This document shows, one piece after another, positions 1 to 8,668 of a DNA stretch of 26,200 nt. A program made the position numbers and the translations under genes. This DNA is from Chara braunii (taxonomy: Eukaryota > Streptophyta > Charophyceae > Charales > Characeae): contig BFEA01000072.1 in assembly GCA_003427395.1 (NCBI GenBank), positions 788,303 through 814,502 on the forward strand, in the 5' to 3' direction. Each line of letters starts with the position of its first letter. Within the stretch, counting starts at the first letter, position 1. Below the pieces are notes generated by a model. It had not been told where the DNA came from and made no database searches. It worked only from the letters and a program-made list of their open reading frames with translations.

Positions 1-35
<35 letters not shown>

Positions 36-115
36 CACGCTCTGTCTAATCTCTATCTCCCTCTCTCTCCCTCTCCCTCTCTCTCTCTCTGCGTCTCCCT
101 CTCTCTCTCGTCGAA
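1..115. repeat. Microsatellite tract (CT)n / (CG)n
   Basis: Almost pure CT dinucleotide, then about 16 bases of GC alternation, then interrupted CT/CCCTCT repeats. Open frames crossing it only encode RE/LS dipeptides and are not genes. Confidence 0.95.
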
Positions 116-185
116 CCGAGCACAGCGATCTCTCGCGGCATGCAAACACCAGGAGGCAGTGCCCCAATGTATCTCCCTCTCTCTC

Positions 186-384
186 GCAGCGAGCACCACA
201 CCGCGAACCTCATACAACGAACCGAAACGTCACGAAGCAGCACCGCCGTTGGGATTGCCGCGCAGACCCGGGTTGGACGGCCAGATAGTCCGCAGCGAGC
301 ACCACACCGCGAACGAACCGAAACATCACCAAGCAGCACCGTCGTTGGGATTGCCGCGCGGACCCAGGTTGGACGGCCAGATAG
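186..384. repeat. Tandem duplication, about 95-103 bp unit
   Basis: Two direct copies (186-288 and 292-384) both begin GCAGCGAGCACCACACCGCG and end GGACGGCCAGATAG. They differ by a small insertion in copy 1 (around 210-217) and a few substitutions. Copy 2 is also the left arm of the inverted repeat at 337-451. No coding role is evident. Confidence 0.9.
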
Positions 385-451
385 AAGTTTCGGGGAAAAA
401 CTTCTATCTGGCCGTCCTGCCCGGGCCCGCTCGACAATCCCAACGGCGGTG
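337..451. repeat. Foldback inverted repeat with perfect 20-bp inner stem
   Basis: Bases 371-390 and 398-417 are perfect reverse complements around a 7-base loop (391-397). The pairing continues imperfectly to arms 337-390 and 398-451, giving roughly 54-bp arms. The left arm is the end of the second tandem copy at 292-384, so one repeat was duplicated directly and then once more in inverted orientation. It could be a foldback transposon end, a hairpin RNA source or a replication-slippage product; the sequence alone does not decide. Confidence 0.85.
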
Positions 452-831
452 ACCGGTTCGGCCTGCCCCGACGATCTCACACGGTATCTGTCAAGCCCGC
501 CTGCCGGTCCCACCGCGTTCCCAACAGCGGAAAGCGGGATCTCGCGGGAGCGTTACGCGAGACCCGCTATTGAATTAAAAAGTGTTAAGGAAAAATCAAC
601 AACGGAAATTTTGAGTACCCGGGTATTCTAAAATTTACGAAATTGCAAGTTCTATGATTGCATTTCCTAGGCCACAAGATAACGGAAATTGCCATACTCC
701 GATAGACGAGACGTCCAAGAAAAGGAAACAATTTTCGATTGCATAATTAATTCAGTCCTGATCGTGAGATTCATGAACACTAATCCCGTAATTAGATATG
801 CTAATCATGTGATTCAATAGTGCTAATCCAT
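452..831. other. No gene seen; AT-rich intergenic DNA
   Basis: After a GC-rich start the sequence becomes AT-rich from about 565. The element AACGGAAATT recurs (about 600 and 680). CTAATC recurs near 780, 801 and 823, a degenerate 21-22 bp spacing that leads into the 18-bp repeat. No recognisable coding potential. Confidence 0.6.
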
Positions 832-939
832 GATTAACCCTGATTATGCAGTTAACCTTAAGGACACAATTAACCCTCATGATGCGATTAATCTTAGTTG
901 CACAATAATCCTTTACGGCACAATTAAGTTAAACTGCAA
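832..939. repeat. Degenerate tandem repeat with 18-bp period
   Basis: The anchors GATTAA, AGTTAA, AATTAA, GATTAA, AATAAT and AATTAA fall at 832, 850, 868, 886, 904 and 922, exactly 18 bp apart. The intervening bases are weakly conserved, roughly CC-TNATGAYGC. Because 18 is a multiple of three, one + frame shows a six-residue repeat (INPDYA, VNLKDT, INPHDA, INLSCT). The frame has no other gene-like property, so I treat it as an ancient minisatellite. Confidence 0.75.
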
Positions 940-1426
940 TCAGACTCGCTTTCTTTCCCACTTCGCACTGATGCAGACAGATGGCGAATCACACTGGCGC
1001 ACAGCGCCCACTCAAAGCTCAGAGATATGGAAGTCGAAAACACAGTTCAGATACAAGCTCGCTTCAACAGGCTATGGCGCATCAGCGCCTGCACAACCCA
1101 ACTCTCGTCACTCTGTCCAACACCTCTGTTTGCACTCACTCACTCTGGATCACCCTGGATATCCCACACACACACACACACTACTACTAACACCCTCGTC
1201 TATCAACTATGGCGGCTATGGCCGCTGTCCCTCACTAGCTATGACTAACTATTCCTTCAGCCCACTTTGTCTTCGGGCTCTCTGCAGACCACCTCGCACA
1301 AGTCGCTCGAGCAGCGCTTCCGCATGGCTTACACAGGAATGAATGAATGGCTGGGCGCTGCCTCTTGATTTATACTTCTGTAACTCGTTGGTCTGCCCCT
1401 TTCCCATGCCCTTGGTGCACACAGTC
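940..1426. other. No gene recognised; includes short (CA)n
   Basis: This moderate-GC stretch contains a short CA run near 1166-1182. Short + strand open frames overlap it in several phases, but none shows a recognisable domain. It ends at the CAGTC target-site copy (1422-1426) of the solo LTR. It could be the degraded edge of another repeat. Confidence 0.5.
1422..1426. repeat. Left target-site duplication of solo LTR (CAGTC)
   Basis: CAGTC directly precedes TGTTACA. The matching copy is at 2588-2592. Confidence 0.8.
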
Positions 1427-1557
1427 TGTTACATCTTCGACGTCACACGGGTCCTACCGGACCTGACTTAGGGCCAGAGGGACACAGTAGGGCCTAAAGG
1501 CCCAGACTTGGGGGTACAGCAGGCAGAAAGGCCAGGCTTTTGGACCAGACCGACGGA

Positions 1558-1590
1558 CAGGCCCAAACGACATTCTCGTTTTGGGCCTGG
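1558..1590. repeat. Hairpin CAGGCCCAAA...TTTTGGGCCTG in solo LTR
   Basis: About 13 paired bases with one bulge surround a short loop. The same GGCC-flanked A-rich arms occur in the outer LTR and in the right flank (23750-23772). Confidence 0.7.
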
Positions 1591-2017
1591 CGGCGCTTTT
1601 GAGGCTGCCGCCCGCCGATCGGATCTGAATCGTCAATCTTGACGGTTCAGGTCACGGCCAGGCCTCGCAGCATTGAGGCCGGCCTCGGCCCCACCGGTAC
1701 TTAACACCGGTTCAGCATCATTCTGAGGCATCGAACACTGGGACGCTGCTCGAGCGCCAGTCGTATCGGTTCGGCAGCAGGAGCAGCGCCAGCGCTATTC
1801 TTAGCGCAGCACGGAGGAGCAGCAGCAGCAGCGGCGAGCAAGGAGCCAGGCAGCATCCACCAGCAGCGCGGCGGCCATAGCCACCTTCGACCTGCAGTCG
1901 GACACCGCCTCAGCCAGGTACCACGAGGCGAGGGGTTCTTCTCCTCCCTCCACGGCCCCAGGCTCTCTCCTCCTCACCTCCTCCTCCTCTGCCATCTCTT
2001 CTCCTTCCTCTTCAGAC

Positions 2018-2075
2018 CTTCTTCTTCTTCTTCTTCTTCTTCTTCTTCTTCAGACTCCATCTTCTTCTTCTTCAG
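2018..2075. repeat. (CTT)n microsatellite inside solo LTR
   Basis: Uninterrupted TTC/CTT triplets with short interruptions. A similar but shorter CTT tract lies at the corresponding place in the outer element's LTRs. Confidence 0.9.
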
Positions 2076-2587
2076 ACTGGAGACTTGATACTAGTTGGAC
2101 AGAGATCAGTGTTGGACTTAGGTGGTAAGAGGCTGTGGTACTTACCGGATTCGAGACTTGGAGATTGTTGGGGTTGATACTCGGCAGCATCACAGATTGG
2201 ACACAGGCTACATTAGGACTCTGTATCTCCGACATTGGTGACTTATTGTCCACGACATTTTGATCTTGTTCGGTGACATTTTGGACTACCATATCGGTGA
2301 CCTACTGGTTTCTATCTCGGTGACATCTGGCGTTTGCCTATATCTCCCCCCTCCTTCGTCTCTCCTCCCACCCTCATCCGCGTATGCGTGTACGGGGCCT
2401 GAGCATCGTCTATGAATGGCTCAGACCCCACCATCTCACGATTGTTTGTGTGTGGAGTGATATCTGTGTGAGTCAGTCTATGTGAGTCAGTCCATTTATC
2501 AGACTTCCGCTGCATACATGCTCATCCTATATTGGTTGATCTCTTGGTTCTGCCCATACTTGTCGAAGTATTCACAAGTATGCAACA

Positions 2588-2592
2588 CAGTC
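2588..2592. repeat. Right target-site duplication of solo LTR (CAGTC)
   Basis: CAGTC directly follows TGCAACA. It is identical to 1422-1426. Confidence 0.8.
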
Positions 2593-3720
2593 CCACACGG
2601 TACTTGCTTGACTGGGCTAGGACTGACTGGGACCGGTACCGCTGACTCAGCAAGGGTGGACTTCACCACTTTCCCACTTGCCTCCAGTCTGCTGTGAGCA
2701 ACGTTGGAAGGGCCACTTTCGGACCTTCCGGAAGTCTGTGGACTTGGCCCTTTGACACTGTAGCAGCTACGACCTTGACCTTTCAGGACTGTAGTGGCTA
2801 CGAACTTGGCCTTTCAAAAGAGCTACAGCTACAACTTCTAGAACACACTAAGACCTCTATCCGACAGGTCTACAGATTGAACCCCTACAACCTACGGACC
2901 TACGACAGCCTACCAACTGTTGCGAATACACAGGTTACGGGTTCAACTCTCGGGCCCGACACAGGTACTGTACACAGGTAAGGTAAGAACTAGGGATCGA
3001 GCCCTGGGATCTGCATTCGCTACTGCTAACAGGTGAATACCGTTTCAAAACCTAATTAATCAATCGAGTTGATCCAGTTTCCTAACTCGTCTGGTCCATC
3101 CATCCATTCATCCATCCATCAAGATGGTATCTGTAATGAGCAGATAAAGTTGTTTCTTAGTCTGCTCTGATTCGAAAACTGTTGCATGACTAAAATCGTT
3201 TCATAGGCATGCTGCAGATCCAAGGAATCACCCAACGTGAGAACAACACTGCAATGCAGCGGAAGACTGAAAATGTTTGGCACCACTTTCGTTTTTCTCT
3301 TTCTTGATCTGTGGAGACAGTCTCCTACGTGGCTGATGACTCAGCTGAAGTTATTGCATAAGTTAGCTAGGTGGTCACAAGTCATTAGACACCTATAACC
3401 TCTAGAAGAAAAAGAAAGTACAGATCTGACTCAATGGACTCAATACATGACACAAGCCTGCCTCATCAGTCATGCTATTGGACAAAGCTAGGCAGCGCAT
3501 GCATAGGAGAATGCTGCCTGGTTGCACACACATGGCGAGGAAGTCACACTGACAAAGGATGGTGCAAGGAGACAGATGAATGGCGAGGAAGGAGAAAAGA
3601 GTGGAACTCAATGTATCTGCCAATCAATCATCGTCTCTCTCTCTAAAATCTCCCATGATAGTCTCAATCTGAAGTCATGTCCAAGTCTGGGTGCAGCCCA
3701 AAAGACAATAACCAAGTCTC
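2593..3720. other. No gene recognised; repeat-derived DNA
   Basis: The stretch contains a GGAAGGGCC...GGACCTTCC hairpin (2707-2730) resembling one in the outer LTR, and imperfect repeats of GTAGCAGCTACGACCTTGACC (about 2760-2845). It also contains a short (CATC)n at about 3098-3121. No domain is recognisable in any frame, and TA-rich patches with stops break all frames. Confidence 0.5.
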
Positions 3721-3723
3721 AAA

Positions 3724-3726
<3 letters not shown>

Positions 3727-3800
<74 letters not shown>

Positions 3801-3803
3801 GTG

Positions 3804-3842
<39 letters not shown>
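3727..3842. repeat. Compound microsatellite (CT)35 then (CA)n
   Basis: CT repeats run without interruption from 3727 to 3796 (70 bp), followed by a GTCTGTGT junction and CA repeats from 3805 to 3842. A compound tract like this is typically hypervariable. It lies about 300 bp left of the outer element's insertion site. Confidence 0.97.
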
Positions 3843-3844
<2 letters not shown>

Positions 3845-4132
3845 TGTAGAAGGTGGAGTAAGAGGATGCAGAGAGAAGATGAAGAAGAATCTCTCCTCTC
3901 ACTCCCTCTCAGTGGAACCAGATACTGACCAGAGAAAGATGTAATCTTGAGCTGTCCAATATCTGACAAGGGCCCTGTGGCCAGTGATGTAGATGCAGTG
4001 ATGGTGCAACAGGTAAGTCCCCTCCAGCCCAGCCTCCGCTGTCCTCTACTCCGCTATTCCAGTAACATTGATGTGCTAACTCCTCTAATGCTGCTCCTGG
4101 AGCAGCACGCTGAAGTGTCCCCAAAACACTGT
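3843..4132. other. Left flank of outer element; no gene supported
   Basis: A short + strand frame (3947 onward) contains a CAG|GTAAGT splice-donor-like string at about 4009-4017, but nothing else identifies an exon. The stretch ends at the GTCCC target copy. Confidence 0.4.
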
Positions 4133-4137
4133 GTCCC
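4133..4137. repeat. Left target-site duplication of outer element (GTCCC)
   Basis: GTCCC immediately precedes the TG of the 5' LTR. The identical copy at 23425-23429 follows the CA of the 3' LTR. Confidence 0.92.
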
Positions 4138-4254
4138 TGTGGCATACTGCGTAGCCACATGGGCCTGCAGGGCCCGTCCCGCATTCTCAGCCTAAAAGAC
4201 TAGAAATAAGGGCTTACAGGCCCCGTGTCGTTTCAGCCTGAAAGACTGAAAACG

Positions 4255-4421
4255 AGGGCCTGCAGGCCCTATGTCATTTCAGCCTAAAACAGGGCTTTTC
4301 AGTCCTGAGGCTTTTCAGCCTGAAACGGAGGGCCACTTTCGGGCCCTCATAAGATCGACCTGCCCTAACACTCAGGCAAAAAAACAGGGTTTCGGGAACA
4401 GGCTATTTTTGGCCTGTTCCC
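4255..4421. repeat. Cluster of GGCC hairpins in the 5' LTR
   Basis: Three structures occur in sequence: a perfect 16-bp palindrome AGGGCCTGCAGGCCCT (4255-4270), a GAGGGCC/GGCCCTC stem (4328-4348), and a 10-bp perfect stem GGGAACAGGC/GCCTGTTCCC (4394-4403 with 4412-4421). The second and third stems are unchanged in the 3' LTR; the 16-bp palindrome has one substitution there. Confidence 0.85.
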
Positions 4422-4660
4422 ACGACAGCCTCAGCAGGAGCTGCAGCAGCAGCCCCTGACTCCCTTTGGCATTGGCAAGAGCAGCCTCCTGGACTGCCCC
4501 GACCTGCAGCTGCAGGCAGTCAGGAGGCAGGCTGAGTAGTACATAGGGAGTTCCCATGCACTTCACGGGTAGGTAGTTGGACAGAAGGCAGGAGTAGTCT
4601 TCAGGATTCGGCCGCAGCACTCTGCAGGAGCGCTGCAGGAGTAGCGTAGCGCTGGCAGTA

Positions 4661-4765
4661 GTCTTCAGCGCTGGGCGCTAGTAGCCGTAGGAGTAGTCTT
4701 CAGCGCTGGGCGCTAGTAGCCGTAGGAGTAGTCTTCAGCGCTGGGCGCTAATAGGTGGTAGTAGT
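4661..4765. repeat. 35-bp tandem repeat in 5' LTR (about 3 units)
   Basis: GTCTTCAGCG recurs at 4661, 4696 and 4731, exactly 35 bp apart, with the body CTGGGCGCTAGTAGCCGTAG between. The 3' LTR has one unit fewer, which accounts for most of the length difference between the two LTRs. Confidence 0.9.
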
Positions 4766-5350
4766 AGTGTTGGAGAGAGATGGCTGGCGGAGGCCAGTGA
4801 GACTTACCTGTGGCGCCATAGCTCCAGCTCCATCTTCGAGGTACCTGCATCAAGGCGCCAGCTTCACAGGTTAGTACCGGACTGAGAGAGAGAGAGAGAG
4901 AGAGTTCTTCTTCTTCCTCTTCTAAGTCCACCATCTCTTCTTCACCCTCTCACTACCTGACTTCTCAGTATCAGCGGACTACGACAGAGAGAGAGAGTTG
5001 TGACTTGAGACTTGACGACATTGGATCCAGACTCGACATTGGGATTCAGACATTTTAACGAGGGACTATTTGGGCCTGTGCCGAAGACTTGGTGTTGACG
5101 ACATTCCCATCTTCCCCTCTTCTTCGTGTAACCCCCCTCTTCTTCGTCTGTGTATGGTTGGGGCTGGCGCATTCTTTGAGCGCCAGACCCCTTCACACCA
5201 TGGAGTGATGATGATGATGTATGTTCGGGGCTGCATTGCAATATTGATTGTTCGGATCATTGGTATCTAAGTCTTCCACTACGCTATCTTGTACTTTGTG
5301 AGAGAGGTCGGTTCTTGTTCTGGTCTGCACCGTTACAGTATGCAACAGTT

Positions 5351-5362
5351 TGGTATCGGAGC
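5351..5362 (+). promoter_or_regulatory. Primer-binding site (initiator-Met tRNA type), outer element
   Basis: TGGTATCGGAGC lies three bases after the CA end of the 5' LTR. It differs at one position from TGGTATCAGAGC, the common plant primer-binding site complementary to the 3' end of initiator-Met tRNA. Its position is where minus-strand DNA synthesis would begin. Confidence 0.88.
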
Positions 5363-6185
5363 GGACCTCTCATTCAGAGGACCCGCTCAATCAAGTAGCC
5401 AGCTTGCTTGATCTATTGATTACTCATTAGTAAATCAAGTAGGACTTCGTCAAATCTCTGAAAAAAAAAATTCTCGCAACAAATATCTGAAAATTTCTGA
5501 CAATCGCATTTCGTTTTACCTGAAATTTCTGGTATTAGTATTTCGTTTTCACGCAACAAATATCTGAAAATTCCTGATAAATTGTGATAATCGCATTTCG
5601 TTTTATCTGAAAATTCCTGATAGTAGCATTTCGTTTCTCTGATATTTGCATACATAATAGCTGAAATTTCTGATGTTAACATTTCGTTTTCTAGGCATAT
5701 TAGGATAACGATAGAAGTGGTCATATTCTCGGAAACCGGATTTATTCTTTTCTGAAAATTGAATCTCCATTCTATCTCGCAAATTTTTTTTGAAAACCGA
5801 AATCTTGCAAAGCCTACCAGCATTTTGTTAGGCATATTAGGAGGTTGCCATATTCTCAGAAACTGGATTTAGTTCTTTTCTGAAAAATCGCATCTCTACT
5901 CTATTTCGCAAATTTTTTTTTTTCAAGATCGCATTTTTGTAAAAGCCGAAACTTTGCAGAACCTAGCCTAGATCTCGCTCATAGTACTCTTCTGACATGC
6001 CTCACTCATAACAGATCGACAGATATACAAAAAAAAAAAAGAAAAAACAAAGGAAGTAGTCCTCTTCTTTTTATTTTTTTTATTTATTTCTGTTGATTAG
6101 GGCCGGGAGGAAAGTATTTTTGGGTTGGTTACCTACCTGCGTTTTCCCTCCCACCCACCCCTTTGCATGCATTTCCGGGTTGGTA
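5363..6185 (+). other. Untranslated leader of outer element with degenerate repeats
   Basis: AT-rich and non-coding. ATTTCGTTTT or a close variant recurs at about 5508, 5540, 5595, 5629 and 5681, usually preceded by CTGAAAATTCCTGATA-like sequence. A second repeat of about 137 bp starts TAGGCATATTAGG at 5692 and again at 5829, each copy with a run of T after CTCGCAAA/TTCGCAAA. A/T homopolymers occur at 5461-5470, 5911-5924 and 6029-6041. This is the leader between primer-binding site and gag; packaging signals would be expected here but cannot be identified. Confidence 0.75.
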
Positions 6186-6360
6186 CAGTGCCACGTCAGC
6201 AACAGTGCCATGTCAGCAGTGCCACGTCAGCAACAGTGCCATATCAGCAGTGCCTCGTCAGCAGTGCCACATCAGCAGTGCCACGTCAGCAACAGTGCCA
6301 TGTCAGCAACAGTGCCATGTAAGCAGTGCCACGTCAGCAGTGCCACGTCAGCAGTGCCCC
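6186..6360 (+). repeat. Minisatellite of 14/17-bp units with bZIP-like ACGTCA cores
   Basis: Eleven full units plus a partial start at 6186, 6203, 6217, 6234, 6248, 6262, 6276, 6293, 6310, 6324, 6338 and 6352. The unit is CAGTGCCACGTCAG, with an extra CAA in four of them. Five units hold the exact string GCCACGTCAG, whose complement CTGACGTGGC contains TGACGTGG, a known plant bZIP-type binding core. The array ends six bases before the gag ATG. One reading frame is open through it, so it might also be translated as a Cys/Gln/His-rich extension from an ATG at 6163. Confidence 0.92.
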
Positions 6361-6366
6361 GCCACC

Positions 6367-7698
6367 ATGACGGGCTCAGCTCTGGGCATGCCAGGCCAAC
6401 TGGCCAACGAGTCCATTGCCGAGTACAAACAGCGGTTCCAGACTCAGCTCGCACTGATCAAGGCTGAGGAACAGCGCCAGGTGGCAGCCGAGGCTGTCTG
6501 CCTACAGGCTGAAGTGGCGGCAACAGCTGAGAAGCAGCGACTTCAAGCCGAGGCTGAAGCAGATACCCAGGCACGCCGCAAGGAGGCCCTGGATCTGCTA
6601 CAGCGGCATGAAGCCACCAGCATAGAAAAGCTCAAGTTTTGGCACTTTGAACCATCTGAGGAGCACGACGACGCGACTCCGGAGGAGCAGCACAAGGAAT
6701 TCATGGCCAAACTCGTGACTAGGTTGGTTTACACTTGTAACCACCTGCAGTCCGAGCTGGTGAACCTCCGGCGGGCCGTACGAAACCACAAGGTTCAGCA
6801 CGAGGATGCAGCACGGGCACTCGATTCCCGTGTACAGGACTTGGAGCAAACTGCACCAAGACCGGAGGCCGGCGAGTCCAGCAATGCACCCTCTGCCCGC
6901 CAACAGGAGGAACGAGTTGACCACGTAGTCGCAATGCTCGGCGACATCAGTACCTTCGCTGCACCAGCCACCACCAGCAACCAGCTGGACACCATGAAGA
7001 CCGAGGTTCAGCAACTGCAGCTGCCTAACAAAGATGGCAACACCACTCAGCATTACAAGATGCCGACATTCCAAATCGAGAAGTTCGATGATTATACGCA
7101 TCAAGACCCAGTCCTCTAGTGGGAGGGCTTTACAATGCAACTTTGGATTCTGTTCGTCGCCAAGCACGCGTACATCGACGCGCTGTTCCTCAACTCAAAG
7201 GGGGGATGCCAGATCTGGTTGAGCCACCTGGCAACCGTCCACGGCGTCGACGTCGCAGATCTGAAAGATAAGATCTCTTGGGAAGAGTTAACATGGCTAT
7301 GGAAGAAGCGGTTCATCGTGGACGACGCCCCGACGCTCGCCATCAACCGCCTCTTCGCTATAACGCAAGGCAACACATCGACACGTGACGGGCTCACGGA
7401 ATGGCAAAAGATCGCGGCAACGCCCGATCTTGACTTGCCATTTTCGCATCTGTGCCGCGAGTTCTACAACCGGTCATGTGCCGCCTTGAGCCTTGCACTT
7501 GGTGATCGCGAGCAATACGCGACCTTCGCCGAAATCATCGACAAGGCAAGGGAGATCATCAAGACCAATAGGGCAGCTGCACACGAGAAATCAGCATGGC
7601 AGCCAACCTATGTGGAGAAGGTGAAAACTGGTCCGCGGCCGCAGCATGTCGCTGTAGTCCAATCGGACAACATTATGGAAGACCCGACAACCACCTAA
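6367..7698 (+). pseudogene. Gag of outer element, broken by an in-frame stop
   Basis: Gag forms the capsid-like particle of the retrotransposon. I start at 6367 because the ATG has a strong GCCACCATG context right after the minisatellite; an upstream in-frame ATG at 6163 would translate the repeat. Residues about 15-80 are Glu/Ala/Gln/Arg-rich and look coiled-coil, as does a later Leu/Gln-rich segment (residues about 120-160). The second half (7120-7698) holds a capsid-like region with WLSHLATV, WEELTWLWKKRF and the stretch around LTEWQKI, consistent with the retrotransposon Gag capsid family. A TAG at 7117-7119 interrupts one continuous frame, apparently at a former Trp codon (next codon is TGG), and a TAA at 7696-7698 ends this part. 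No CCHC zinc knuckle is visible. Confidence 0.85.
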
Positions 7699-8668
7699 GC
7701 ATCACGTGAGGGAGATCAGGTGGCTGCTGTCCAGCCGCGAAGCAACAACAAGTCCCGAGGGAACGGGAAGGCGAAAACCGCATCGTCGGCCGGAAACGGA
7801 CAGCCCGCACCATGGGTCAAGTTTCACTTGCCCGGATCAAGGCAAGGAGGATGTTCGGCCTCGTATCAACTCGGGAAACTGAGTTTCGCGGGAGGTGAGG
7901 TGACTCCACCTCTCACTCCGCCAGATTCGGCCGCCTTGCTAGCGGCCTCCTACACATCTGGGGAGGATGCGAATGTCGCAAGTTCTCGGTACACTTACGA
8001 GGACTATGTTGTCCACTTGGTCCCACCGTTGGACCAACCGCTCCACGTGCAACAATCTACCGCATGCACGGTTTCACTACCATCGGCAACCGAGTCGGCA
8101 ACTTCGCCGCCATCTATAGCCGGGGATTCGACGATATGGTCAAGACTTGAAGAGCTCGACCCGTTGACGTTTGCGGACTTCCAATGGATGCCCCTTCCCC
8201 GCTCCGGTCGATTGCCGAAACCGCATAGCAACGTGCTCATGGCACAATTGCCGGATTACTTGCACACTGCAGTACCAACTTCGTTGATGGACGCCGGAGT
8301 AGAGGTTGTCGACCTTCACAATTACATTGCGAAGATCGACCGCGAGTTCAGGACACAACGGTACGACGACATCGACGCACCATTGTTATATGTACGCATT
8401 CAGATCGGAGAGGCGACCTGCAGCGCTTTGATCGATTGCGGAGCATCTCGCAACTACATGAGCCAGGACTTTATGGTACGCGTCGGCCTTGGCCCACACG
8501 TCCGGAGGAAGTCCCAGCCTGCGTAAGTCACGTTGGCAGATGGTCACACGCACAAGTCAATAGACGGTGCATAGATGACATCCCCGTGTACTTTGCCCCG
8601 CATACAAGCGAGGCGGTGTCCTTCGATATTTTGGACACCAAATTCGACATGATCTTGGGCATGTCATG
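7699..8668 (+). pseudogene. Gag-pol linker and retropepsin protease (5' part), outer element
   Basis: This continues the gag frame after the TAA at 7696. The first half is Ser/Thr/Pro-rich linker of unknown function. From about 8390 it resembles a retroviral-type aspartic protease: a hydrophobic strand (YVRIQIG), then LIDCGASRNYMSQDF, where families normally show D-S/T-G; here Ser/Thr is replaced by Cys (GAT TGC GGA, about 8430-8438). After a TAA at 8524-8526 the same frame resumes with VTLADGHTHKSID and runs to FDMILGMS, the conserved strand near the end of these proteases. The frame is cut at 8668 by the inner element and resumes at 19017 with TGG TTG, restoring the expected GMSWL context. 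A Q-to-stop change (CAA to TAA) would explain both TAA codons. Confidence 0.85.
8664..8668. repeat. Left target-site duplication of inner element (TCATG)
   Basis: TCATG precedes TGTAGCGG. The right copy at 19012-19016 is TTATG, one transition apart. Confidence 0.85.

Larger units (their letters stand above)
1427..2587. mobile_element. Solo LTR of a Ty3/gypsy-like retrotransposon
   Basis: The segment begins TGTTACA and ends TGCAACA, the TG...CA termini of an LTR. It is bounded by a perfect 5-bp duplication CAGTC (1422-1426 and 2588-2592). Its length (1,161 bp), its final bases (AGTATGCAACA) and its organisation (GGCC-rich hairpins at the start, a CTT-rich tract in the middle, GACATTTTG-type sequence later) parallel the 1.2-kb LTR of the neighbouring outer element, so it likely belongs to a related family. 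No primer-binding site or coding region is attached, as expected after recombination between two LTRs. The orientation resembles the outer element's + strand LTR but is not proven. Confidence 0.82.
4138..5347 (+). repeat. 5' LTR of outer element
   Basis: This 1,210-bp copy starts TGTGGCATAC and ends TATGCAACA. It matches 22236-23424 end to end with about 19 substitutions (about 1.65% by hand alignment), plus indels in a 35-bp tandem repeat, an AG microsatellite and a duplicated segment near the 3' end. The first 300 bases carry GC-rich hairpins. As the 5' LTR it would hold the promoter. I cannot confidently point to a TATA box or polyadenylation signal. Confidence 0.95.

Noticed and set aside
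46-631. Overlapping open frames of up to 163 residues on both strands
   Set aside because: They run through CT/CG microsatellite and the tandem/inverted repeats, have no domain, and coincide with duplicated DNA.
830-1342. 170-residue + strand frame beginning with a six-residue repeat
   Set aside because: The repetition is explained by the 18-bp DNA repeat, the rest is low-information sequence, and there is no recognisable domain.
3522-3969. Frames rich in LS/RE dipeptides and TH repeats
   Set aside because: These are direct translations of the CT and CA microsatellites.
3947-4017. Possible host exon ending in CAG|GTAAGT
   Set aside because: A donor-like string alone is weak. No acceptor, no protein similarity, and the downstream frame enters the retrotransposon LTR.
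4372-4620. 82-residue frame present again at 22470-22718
   Set aside because: It is conserved only because both lie in the two LTRs of the outer element, and the substitutions do not favour silent sites on inspection.
6186-6360. CRISPR-like array of short repeats
   Set aside because: The units are contiguous 14/17-bp minisatellite repeats with no unique spacers, in a eukaryotic retrotransposon.
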